From: Beijerinckiaceae bacterium
Lineage (GTDB): Bacteria; Pseudomonadota; Alphaproteobacteria; Rhizobiales; Beijerinckiaceae
DNA: 6,417 nt
Direction: 5' to 3'
Assembly (NCBI GenBank): GCA_947380915.1
Contig: CANCSY010000184.1
Coordinates: 1 to 6,417 of the forward strand
Shown one piece after another: positions 1-6,100 of this stretch; position 1 is the first letter of the stretch; each line of letters opens with the position of its first letter. A model generated the notes under the pieces. It made no database searches. It saw only the letters and a list, made by a program, of their open reading frames with translations, and was not told the origin of the DNA. The position numbers and the translations under genes are program-made.

Positions 1-926
<926 letters not shown>

Positions 927-951
927 GGTCTTCGCCGCGCAAGACGATCAG

Positions 952-981
952 AAGGCCGGGCCTGCGAGCCCGGCCTTTTTC
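952..981 (+). terminator. Rho-independent terminator of clpA, possibly shared with the convergent gene
   Basis: A perfect 10-bp stem (952-961 with 968-977, AAGGCCGGGC / GCCCGGCCTT) with a 6-base loop is followed by a T run (976-980). It lies 25 bases after the clpA stop. It also sits just beyond the stop of the convergent dehydrogenase, but read on the minus strand the stem is followed by only two Ts, so termination in that direction would be weaker. Confidence 0.9.
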
Positions 982-989
982 GTGGGCGG

Positions 990-1949
990 CTATCGCGCCT
1001 CGCGATTGATCATCGCGTCGAAATCCCCCGCCATGAACCTGTCCATGTTGAAGCCGATCTGCTCCATGCTGTCTTCGGGATAGGTGTCATAGAAGCCGCC
1101 CAGATGGGGCGTGATGATGAGATTGGGCGCATCCCACAAGGGATCTTCCGCAGGCAGCGGCTCCTGATGCACCGTATCCAGCGCCGCCCCTCCCAGATGG
1201 CCCGAGGTCAATGCGCGATTGAGCGCCGCCTCGTCGATCACGCCGCCACGGGCGATATTGATGATATAGGCGCCTTTCTTCATGGCGCTGATGATGCGGT
1301 CGTCGATGATGCGCCGGGTCGTCTCTTCCAGCGGTATCAGCAGCACCAGAAAATCAAGATCCGCCACCGCTTGGGCCAGATCATCGCGCGGGCGCCATTC
1401 GTCAAAGCCCGGCAGCGGGCGGGCCGTGCGCGAAATGCCGATCACATGCATCTCCAGCCCCTTCAGGCGCGGCGCCAGAGCCTCTGCGATGAGCCCCACG
1501 CCGAGAATCCCGACCTTGCATCCCTGCAGTTTCTTCGCGCGAAAACGATCCCATGTGTGCAGATCGTGGGAGCGCACGGAACGGGGAAAGTCGCGCGCGA
1601 GCGACAGCATGTGCATGATCGCCATCTCGGACAGGGGCGCCCCATGGATGCCGCGCGTGGAGGTGACGACCACATCCCCGCGCAAGCCCGCCTGATCGGT
1701 GATTCCGTCCACGCCCGTGCCGAAGGCGTGCACCCATTTCAACCGCTTGGCCCTGGTGAAAATATCCTGCGTCACCATCACGCCGAAGGCCATGAAGATG
1801 TCCGCTTCCGCGATGGCCTCGCCAGCCTCCTCGACGCTCCCGACGGTCCGGATGGAAAGATCGGGATAGCGCGCGCGCAGCAGGCGCTCGTACACCATGC
1901 GGACGGCGGGAGGCCAGGTCATCAGAATCAGGATTGTCGGCTGGGTCAT
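990..1949 (-). CDS. D-2-hydroxyacid dehydrogenase (NAD(P)-binding; glyoxylate/hydroxypyruvate reductase-like)
   Basis: Cytoplasmic oxidoreductase of the D-isomer-specific 2-hydroxyacid dehydrogenase family, interconverting 2-keto acids and D-2-hydroxy acids. With the chosen start it has 319 residues, normal for the family. The Rossmann motif is GILGVGLIA (147-155); the third glycine of the usual GxGxxG is A155, and the acidic residue expected at the end of strand 2 is replaced by ISRT (S173-R174), a pattern that in this family tends to go with NADP(H). The catalytic triad is clear: R234 in NIARGG, E263 in HQEPLP, H282 in TPHLGG. The frame extends upstream to an ATG at 2027, but MTQPTILILM at 1949 is a typical family N terminus, and an AGAGAA element sits about 7 bases before it on the minus strand; the longer form would add 26 residues covering the promoter region. 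Substrate cannot be read from sequence. The gene is convergent with clpA and divergent from the crotonase gene. Confidence 0.9.
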   Translation of the reverse strand: MTQPTILILMTWPPAVRMVYERLLRARYPDLSIRTVGSVEEAGEAIAEADIFMAFGVMVTQDIFTRAKRLKWVHAFGTGVDGITDQAGLRGDVVVTSTRGIHGAPLSEMAIMHMLSLARDFPRSVRSHDLHTWDRFRAKKLQGCKVGILGVGLIAEALAPRLKGLEMHVIGISRTARPLPGFDEWRPRDDLAQAVADLDFLVLLIPLEETTRRIIDDRIISAMKKGAYIINIARGGVIDEAALNRALTSGHLGGAALDTVHQEPLPAEDPLWDAPNLIITPHLGGFYDTYPEDSMEQIGFNMDRFMAGDFDAMINREAR

Positions 1950-1975
1950 ATGCAGTTCTCTGGACGGGATGGCGC

Positions 1976-1985
1976 AGTCTAGACT
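1976..1985. repeat. Perfect 10-bp palindrome AGTCTAGACT
   Basis: AGTCTAGACT reads the same on both strands. It lies 27 bases upstream of the dehydrogenase ATG, where it could overlap that gene's promoter or transcript start. It may be a regulator site, or chance. Confidence 0.45.
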
Positions 1986-2050
1986 TTTTGGGGCGAATGG
2001 AAAATCGAGGGCATGGACGCGCCGCACAAGACGCCCGCCGTTGACGCCTC

Positions 2051-2064
2051 AAGCCGCGCGGCTT
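2051..2064. repeat. Perfect 14-bp palindrome AAGCCGCGCGGCTT, candidate operator
   Basis: AAGCCGCGCGGCTT is a perfect 14-bp inverted repeat with no spacer. It sits between the candidate -35 TTGACG (2041) and -10-like TTAAGC (2063), 24 bases before the crotonase start. That is a classic position for a repressor, but the promoter call itself is weak. In a high-GC genome such GC palindromes also arise by chance. Confidence 0.5.
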
Positions 2065-2087
2065 AAGCCCGGAGCATCGGAGGCGGC

Positions 2088-3152
2088 ATGGCCATGGGCG
2101 ACATCATCTGCGAGAGACGCGGCGCTGCGGGTTTTGTCCTGCTCAATCGCCCGCAGGCGCTCAACGCCCTGACCCACGACATGGTGCGGGGGCTGGACGC
2201 CGCGCTCGAGGCCTGGGCGCAGGATCCCGCCATAGAGCGCGTAGTGATATCCGGCGCGGGCGGCCGGGCCTTTTGCGCGGGCGGCGACATTCGCCTCATG
2301 CACGAACTGGGCAAGGTCGGGCGCTTTGACGAACAGCTCGATTTTTACCGTGAGGAATATCGCCTCAACCAGCGCATCGCCCGCTATCCCAAGCCCTATG
2401 TGGCGCTGCTTGACGGCTATGTGATGGGCGGGGGCGTGGGGGTCTCGATCCACGGCTCCCACAGGATCGCCGGAGAAAAGCTCGTCTTCGCCATGCCCGA
2501 GGTCTCCATAGGTTTCTTCCCCGATGTGGGCGCAACCTGTTTCCTGCCACGCCTTCCGGACGCCACGGGCGCTTATCTGGCCGTCACAGGCGCGCGCATC
2601 GGGGCAGGGGATGCGGTGGAGCTGGGGCTGGCGACCGCCCATGTCCCCTCCGCCCGCTTGCCTGACCTTGCGCAGGCGCTCGAGGCGCCCGGCGACACAA
2701 ACGCCATCGTCGCCGCCTTCAGCGCGCCGGCCCCTGCGGGAATGCTCGGCCCCCATCGCGCCCTCATCCGCGAGGCCTTCGGTCCCTGCGACGTCCAGCA
2801 TCTGCTGCTGACGCTGGAGGGGGCGGCCGCGCAGGGCAGCGCCTTCGCCGCCGAAACGCTGGCCTTGCTTAGGGCGAAATCTCCCACCAGTGTGGCCATA
2901 GGCCTGCGCCAGATGGCGGAAGGTCGGGGCGCGGAGATCGAGGCGGGATTGCGCGTCGAGTTCCGCATCGTCTCGCGCATCTGCCGGATGGGCGATTTCT
3001 ATGAGGGTGTGCGCGCGGTGATCATCGACAAGGACAACAAGCCTCGCTGGAGCCCCGCCCGGCTCGAGGATGTCGACCCCGGCGCCATCGACGCCTGTTT
3101 CGCGCCGCTGGGCGCTGGCGAACTCACCTTTCCCGGAGGCCTGGCGCCATGA
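2088..3152 (+). CDS. 3-hydroxyisobutyryl-CoA hydrolase-type enoyl-CoA hydratase/isomerase family protein
   Basis: Crotonase-superfamily enzyme predicted to hydrolyse 3-hydroxyisobutyryl-CoA to 3-hydroxyisobutyrate and CoA in valine breakdown (EC 3.1.2.4). Its 354 residues fit the hydrolase branch, not the shorter 260-residue hydratases. Oxyanion-hole segments are AFCAGGDIR (61-69) and GGGVGVS (114-120). Catalytic positions match human HIBCH spacing: E138 in MPEVSIG and D146 in FFPDVG, eight residues apart. The C-terminal DFYEGVRAVIIDKD (303-316) followed by KPRW is a hallmark of this branch. A strong GGAGG (2079-2083) lies 4 bases before ATG 2088 and 10 bases before an in-frame ATG at 2094, so the start could be either; two residues differ. 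The stop overlaps the start of the next gene (ATGA), implying translational coupling. No other valine-pathway gene is in the window. Confidence 0.88.
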   Translation: MAMGDIICERRGAAGFVLLNRPQALNALTHDMVRGLDAALEAWAQDPAIERVVISGAGGRAFCAGGDIRLMHELGKVGRFDEQLDFYREEYRLNQRIARYPKPYVALLDGYVMGGGVGVSIHGSHRIAGEKLVFAMPEVSIGFFPDVGATCFLPRLPDATGAYLAVTGARIGAGDAVELGLATAHVPSARLPDLAQALEAPGDTNAIVAAFSAPAPAGMLGPHRALIREAFGPCDVQHLLLTLEGAAAQGSAFAAETLALLRAKSPTSVAIGLRQMAEGRGAEIEAGLRVEFRIVSRICRMGDFYEGVRAVIIDKDNKPRWSPARLEDVDPGAIDACFAPLGAGELTFPGGLAP

Positions 3153-3598
3153 TGAAGCTGATCCGCGCCCGGCGCAGCGATAGTGACCGCTCGGAGTCCA
3201 TCGACCTTGGCGCCAATTCGGACCGGCGGCGACAGGACCGCTGGGGGCTCGGCCTCGTCATTTTCATGCGTATCGTCGCCATCATGTGGTTGTTTCAGGG
3301 CCTGATGAACTGGAAGACCATTTTGGCGCCGGAACATGCCCCGCTTGACGCGCTGCCGGGTTCTCTGGCGGCGGCCATCGTATTCTTCGCGGTGGCCGAT
3401 CTTTTGGCCGCCGTCGGCCTCTGGCTTGCGGCCGCCTGGGGCGGGGTGCTCTGGCTCTTCTCCGCTTGCGCGGGGATCATCATCATTCTTTTCATGCCCG
3501 ACTTTCAGGCGGGTGGCCTTGTGATGGTGCTGGTCAACCTCGTTCTGATCTTCGCCTATTTCATCCTGACCTGGAACGCCGCGCAGGAGCGCGAATAG
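3149..3598 (+). CDS. Small four-helix membrane protein of unknown function
   Basis: A 149-residue protein whose function I do not know. It begins with a charged, Ser/Arg/Asp-rich cytoplasmic-looking segment of about 32 residues, followed by four predicted membrane helices at roughly 34-55, 73-95, 98-115 and 122-142, and a short charged tail (QERE). No catalytic motif is visible. From memory it resembles a conserved membrane family of Rhizobiales found next to this MarR regulator (possibly DUF6163), unverified. Start: ATG 3149 overlaps the stop of the hydrolase gene by four bases and has GGAGG (3135-3139) 9 bases upstream; a second in-frame ATG follows at once (3152). The overlap puts it in one operon with the hydrolase, while its other neighbour is the cell-wall regulator gene ldtR on the same strand 155 bases on. 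An envelope role is possible but is inference from position only. Confidence 0.85.
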   Translation: MMKLIRARRSDSDRSESIDLGANSDRRRQDRWGLGLVIFMRIVAIMWLFQGLMNWKTILAPEHAPLDALPGSLAAAIVFFAVADLLAAVGLWLAAAWGGVLWLFSACAGIIIILFMPDFQAGGLVMVLVNLVLIFAYFILTWNAAQERE

Positions 3599-3753
3599 GT
3601 TTCGCGTACGCTTGTTCATCATCCATTCACCATGGCTGAGGAATTTGCCGGCTCGCCCATCATCCAGGCCCCATTTTAACCATTCCAGGCAAATTTGTTC
3701 ATAGGCCGATGGATAGATAGCTGCACGGGTCGCAACTGCGGCCCAGGGTTGCA
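3599..3753 (+). promoter_or_regulatory. ldtR upstream region with candidate operator and repeats
   Basis: This 155-base gap precedes ldtR. It holds TTTTAACCAT (3674-3683), the perfect palindrome CAAATTTG (3690-3697), and short direct repeats TTGTTCAT (3612-3619, 3695-3702) and CATCATCCA (3617-3625, 3658-3666). A weak -35-like TTGTTC (3695-3700) overlaps the palindrome, but no good -10 follows at 17 bases, so the promoter is not assigned. AGGG (3745-3748) is the ldtR ribosome binding site. LdtR is known to bind its own promoter region in Ca. Liberibacter asiaticus; that it does so here is inference. I saw no terminator for the upstream operon. Confidence 0.5.
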
Positions 3754-4266
3754 ATGAACAAGGTTCTGGAAATGCAAGCGATAGAGGTCGAGACGGGGCG
3801 GATCGACAATGTGCGTCCTGTCTATCTTCAGGCGCTCACCCTGGTCGAGCGGCTGCATCGGCGCCTGCTGGACGTGGTCAAGGATGAATTCGAGCGCAGG
3901 GGCGCCCATGACGTCAACGCCGTTCAGGCGCTGCTGCTCTACAATATCAACGACGACGAATTGACTGCCGGAGATCTGCGCTCGCGCGGCTATTATCTTG
4001 GCGCGAATGTCTCGCACAATGTGAAGAAACTCGTTGAGATGGGCTATCTCCATCATGCCCGTTGCAACGACGACAAACGCAATGTGCGGATCAGCCTGAC
4101 CGATAAGGGCAGGGATGTGCATGCGGTCGTGGCCGGTCTCTACGAGAAGCATGTGGCGACGGTCGAGCGAATCGGCGGCGTGTCCTGCGACGAGTTTTCG
4201 GTGCTGAACCAGTCTCTTGCCAGGCTGGAGCGCTTCTGGACCGACCAGATCCGGTATCGTCTGTGA
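3754..4266 (+). CDS. ldtR: MarR-family transcriptional regulator LdtR
   Basis: Dimeric winged-helix DNA-binding protein of 170 residues. Helices at about 24-48 and 121-168 should form the dimer interface. The HTH covers TAGDLRSRG (71-79) and the recognition helix around GANVSHNVKKLVEMGYL (83-99), followed by a wing with DDKRNVRISLTDKG (106-119), the charged-then-LT-KG pattern typical of MarR. The sequence RLHRRLLDVVKDEF and the C-terminal LERFWTDQIRYRL agree with my memory of LdtR of Ca. Liberibacter asiaticus, which controls an L,D-transpeptidase and osmotic-stress tolerance. The neighbour downstream is exactly such an enzyme. Two cysteines, C104 (in the wing) and C145, are present. Start: AGGG (3745-3748) is 5 bases from ATG 3754; a later in-frame ATG at 3772 is less well placed. 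A hairpin follows the stop, so ldtR and the transpeptidase are probably separate transcripts. Confidence 0.88.
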   Translation: MNKVLEMQAIEVETGRIDNVRPVYLQALTLVERLHRRLLDVVKDEFERRGAHDVNAVQALLLYNINDDELTAGDLRSRGYYLGANVSHNVKKLVEMGYLHHARCNDDKRNVRISLTDKGRDVHAVVAGLYEKHVATVERIGGVSCDEFSVLNQSLARLERFWTDQIRYRL

Positions 4267-4270
4267 TCGG

Positions 4271-4296
4271 GGGCGCCTGTCCGGCGTCGCCCTTTT
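4271..4296 (+). terminator. Probable rho-independent terminator after ldtR
   Basis: GGGCGCC (4271-4277) can pair with GGC (4283-4285) and GCCC (4289-4292), leaving a small bulge (4286-4288) and the loop TGTCC; four Ts follow (4293-4296). It begins 4 bases after the ldtR stop. The bulge and short T run make it weaker than the other terminators in the window. Confidence 0.55.
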
Positions 4297-4516
4297 GCAA
4301 CAGTGGGGTTGAGAAGGCTGGTTTTGGCTGCTGATGGCGCTGCGGCGCCATAAATTGGCCAGACTATTCGTTCCTTTTTAACCTTGCGCATGTTACGGCA
4401 TCACTTGAATCCGGGATGCGAATCTTGGGTAAAGCGCTGCAAAATCCGCAGAAACGGGAGCTGTTGGCCCCAAATTTGCGAACTCGCCTCTGGCGGCTGT
4501 GCGATTGGAGCGGTCT
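4297..4516 (+). promoter_or_regulatory. ldtP upstream region with shared motifs and GANTC sites
   Basis: About 220 bases without a gene, lower in GC than the coding DNA. In order it contains a perfect hairpin ATGGCGC-TGCG-GCGCCAT (4334-4351) with no T run after it; TTTTAACC (4376-4383), matching the ldtR upstream element at 12 of 15 positions when flanks are included; GAATC at 4407-4411 and 4420-4424 (GANTC sites, the target of the alphaproteobacterial methylase CcrM); and the palindrome CAAATTTG (4471-4478), also found before ldtR. No clear sigma-70 promoter stands out. A TTGGCC (4355-4360) lies 17 bases before TTAACC (4378-4383), which is only a weak candidate. Confidence 0.5.
4507..4510 (+). 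promoter_or_regulatory. Ribosome binding site that decides the ldtP start
   Basis: GGAG here is 6 bases from GTG 4517 but 15 bases from ATG 4526. It lies downstream of the upstream in-frame GTG at 4499, which has no ribosome binding site of its own. It therefore favours GTG 4517 as the start. Confidence 0.65.
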
Positions 4517-5869
4517 GTGAAAACGATGAATCCTTCCCTCTCCCGGCGTCTCTTCGCGCAGGGGCTCGCCACTTCCGGCCTGACGGCCCTCTTCGGGGGA
4601 CTGCAAGCGGGCGGCGTCCTGGCGGCTCCGGTCGATCCTTTCCTGGCGCAGGCCGAGTGGGAGCAGAAATACGACGCGGATGCGGCCCTTCAGGTCAAGC
4701 GCACCGTGACCCCGCTGCTGTCCCAGCAGACAGTGGCGATGACGGACGCCGCGATCCTCCAATATCGCGATCTGGTGGCGCGCGGCGGCTGGCAGGGCGT
4801 GCCCGCCGGGCAGGCCCTCAAGGTTGGCTCCAATGGCGCTTCGGTCGTGGCGTTGCGCAAGCGCCTCATGGTGACGGGCGATCTTGATGTGGCCGTTGGC
4901 TTCTCGCCGATTTTCGATTCCTATGTGCAGGCGGGCGTGCGGCGCTTCCAGGCTCGCCACGGCATCAACGCCACGGGCGTTGTCGCCCAGCAGACCTTCC
5001 AGGCCCTCAACGTGCCCGCGCAGGATCGCCTGCGCCAGCTCGAGCTCAATCTGGTGCGCCTGCGCAGCTTCGCCGCCAATCTCGGCCCGCGCTTCATCAC
5101 CATGAACATCCCCGCCGCAGCGGTCGAGACCGTCGAGAACGGTACGGTCTTCAGCCATCACGCCGCAGGCGTGGGCAAGATTGACCGCCAGTCCCCGGTC
5201 ATGCAGGCCAAGGTGGTGGAGATCAATTTCAACCCCTTCTGGACCGTGCCTGTCTCGATCATCCGCAAGGATCTGATCCCCAAGATGCAGGCGGACCCCA
5301 ATTACCTCACCGACAACAAGATCCGCGTGATCGACAAGGCCGGTAACGAAGTGCCGCCCACCGCCGTCAACTGGAACTCCATGGATGCGGTGAACTATCG
5401 CTTCCGGCAGGATCCCGGCGCGGACGTGAATTCGCTGGGCGTGGTGCGCGTCAACATCCCCAATCCCCACGGCGTCTACATGCACGACACCCCCGCCAAG
5501 GGCGTGTTCGGCGACGACTACCGCTTCGTGTCCTCGGGCTGCGTGCGTGTGCAGAACATCCGCGACTACGTTGCCTGGATCCTCAAGGACACCCCCGGCT
5601 GGGATCGCGACCATATCGACGAGGCCATCCGCAGCGGCGCCCGCCTCGACGCCCGCCCCGTGGTCGCTGTGCCGGTCCACTGGGTCTACGTGACCGCCTG
5701 GGCCAATGACGGCATCGTGCAGTTCCGCGAGGACATCTACCAGCGCGACGGTTTCAGCTCGACGGTGGCCGCCCTGCAACCGGCCCTCCAGCCCGAGGAC
5801 GCTCCGAATCGCGACCCGCGCGCGGGCGTGGTCCAGAGCGGGCTGCTCGACCCCATGGGCGACGACTGA
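4517..5869 (+). CDS. ldtP: L,D-transpeptidase (YcbB/LdtD-like, YkuD catalytic domain) with Tat-like signal peptide
   Basis: Periplasmic enzyme that makes 3-3 cross-links between meso-diaminopimelate residues in peptidoglycan. From GTG 4517 it has 450 residues, shorter than E. coli LdtD (about 615). The N terminus carries SRRLFAQ (9-15), a good twin-arginine motif, a mildly hydrophobic stretch (16-30) and a cleavage-like VLAAPVD near 34-40. A peptidoglycan-binding-type domain spans about 99-165 (KVGSNGASVVALRKRL to GVVAQQTFQAL). The YkuD domain covers about 192-347, with H323 in YMHDTPAKG and the catalytic C342 in RFVSSGCVRV; SSGC in place of the commoner SHGC is typical of the YcbB branch. 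About 100 residues follow, ending in a Pro/Asp-rich tail. ldtR lies upstream on the same strand and is its likely regulator. Alternative starts are GTG 4499 (no ribosome binding site) and ATG 4526 (site too far). Confidence 0.92.
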   Translation: MKTMNPSLSRRLFAQGLATSGLTALFGGLQAGGVLAAPVDPFLAQAEWEQKYDADAALQVKRTVTPLLSQQTVAMTDAAILQYRDLVARGGWQGVPAGQALKVGSNGASVVALRKRLMVTGDLDVAVGFSPIFDSYVQAGVRRFQARHGINATGVVAQQTFQALNVPAQDRLRQLELNLVRLRSFAANLGPRFITMNIPAAAVETVENGTVFSHHAAGVGKIDRQSPVMQAKVVEINFNPFWTVPVSIIRKDLIPKMQADPNYLTDNKIRVIDKAGNEVPPTAVNWNSMDAVNYRFRQDPGADVNSLGVVRVNIPNPHGVYMHDTPAKGVFGDDYRFVSSGCVRVQNIRDYVAWILKDTPGWDRDHIDEAIRSGARLDARPVVAVPVHWVYVTAWANDGIVQFREDIYQRDGFSSTVAALQPALQPEDAPNRDPRAGVVQSGLLDPMGDD

Positions 5870-5892
5870 GTTTTCGAATTTTTGCGGATTTG

Positions 5893-5921
5893 AAAGGCCC
5901 GGCTGGAAAGTCGGGCTTTTT
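5893..5921 (+). terminator. Rho-independent terminator of ldtP
   Basis: GCCCGGC (5897-5903) pairs with GTCGGGC (5910-5916), with one G-T pair, across the loop TGGAAA. The stem can extend outward through AAAG (5893-5896), and five Ts follow (5917-5921). It lies 24 bases after the ldtP stop and separates ldtP from glyA. Confidence 0.85.
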
Positions 5922-6100
5922 GCTGTGTGACAGTCCTGCGATGAAGCGCCGCGCCGCCTTCCACCATCGCAAGGGCCATGCTATTGGCAGGGGACTTCGG
6001 GGGCGGGCCTGCTACATCTTGTGATGGGTGGCGCCAGTCCCTTCTTGCGCCAGCGCTTCACGCGCCGCCTATCCCGGCGGCCGAACCCATCGGGGTTGAG
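5922..6100 (+). promoter_or_regulatory. glyA: glyA promoter and leader region
   Basis: No gene is seen in this 179-base stretch. A TTGGCA (5984-5989) and CTACAT (6012-6017) resemble -35 and -10 boxes but are 22 bases apart, so the promoter is not assigned. The region before the ATG is rich in inverted repeats: TGGCGC/GCGCCA (6029-6034 with 6047-6052), CCGCC/GGCGG (6065-6069 with 6076-6080) and AACCC/GGGTT (6084-6088 with 6093-6097). The last one covers the GGGG (6092-6095) that is the only ribosome binding site candidate, 5 bases before the start. Confidence 0.55.
6023..6097 (+). other. Candidate structured 5' leader of glyA with two exclusive folds
   Basis: GATGGGT (6023-6029) is perfectly complementary to ACCCATC (6085-6091), and GGC (6030-6032) can continue the helix with GCC (6080-6082) across a two-base bulge. 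This helix uses the same bases (6085-6088) that otherwise form the AACCC/GGGTT hairpin hiding the ribosome binding site. The two folds cannot coexist. I do not recognise a known riboswitch; regulation is inferred from pairing alone, and the transcript start is unknown. Confidence 0.35.

Larger units (their letters stand above)
1950..2087. promoter_or_regulatory. Divergent intergenic region between the dehydrogenase and crotonase genes
   Basis: This 138-base region must hold promoters for both outward-reading genes. For the plus strand a TTGACG (2041-2046) and a weak TTAAGC (2063-2068) are separated by 16 bases and could be -35 and -10, though the predicted start would then lie close to the ribosome binding site GGAGG (2079-2083). 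I found no convincing promoter for the minus strand. Two perfect palindromes lie here and are listed separately. The placement is seen directly; function is inferred. Confidence 0.5.

Noticed and set aside
1104..1982. A 292-codon plus-strand open frame across the dehydrogenase gene
   Set aside because: The minus-strand product has all catalytic residues of a known family; this frame gives a His/Arg/Gln-rich sequence without a recognisable domain.
1950..2027. A 26-residue N-terminal extension of the dehydrogenase from ATG 2027
   Set aside because: The extension does not look like the family's first strand, whereas MTQPTILILM does, and the extra stretch contains the palindrome and probable promoter.
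2049..2801. A 250-codon minus-strand open frame across the crotonase gene
   Set aside because: It is antisense to a complete HIBCH-type enzyme, and the product shows no family features.
3665..3683. Full CtrA box (TTAA-N7-TTAAC) before ldtR
   Set aside because: Only the TTAACCAT half is present; the bases seven positions upstream read CAGG, so a full box is not supported. The ldtP element likewise has TTCG instead of TTAA.
3676..4152. A 158-codon minus-strand open frame opposite ldtR
   Set aside because: It is the shadow of a clear MarR-family gene, and it would cover the ldtR promoter region.
4364..5779. A 471-codon open frame on the minus strand, antisense to ldtP
   Set aside because: It is the shadow of a well-supported gene in high-GC DNA: the product is His/Gly/Asp/Val repetitive with no domain, and the plus-strand product has an intact catalytic motif and signal peptide.
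5922..6100. Known glycine, SAM or folate riboswitch before glyA
   Set aside because: I could not recognise the conserved core of any known class by eye. The alternative pairing is reported as a finding without a class name.
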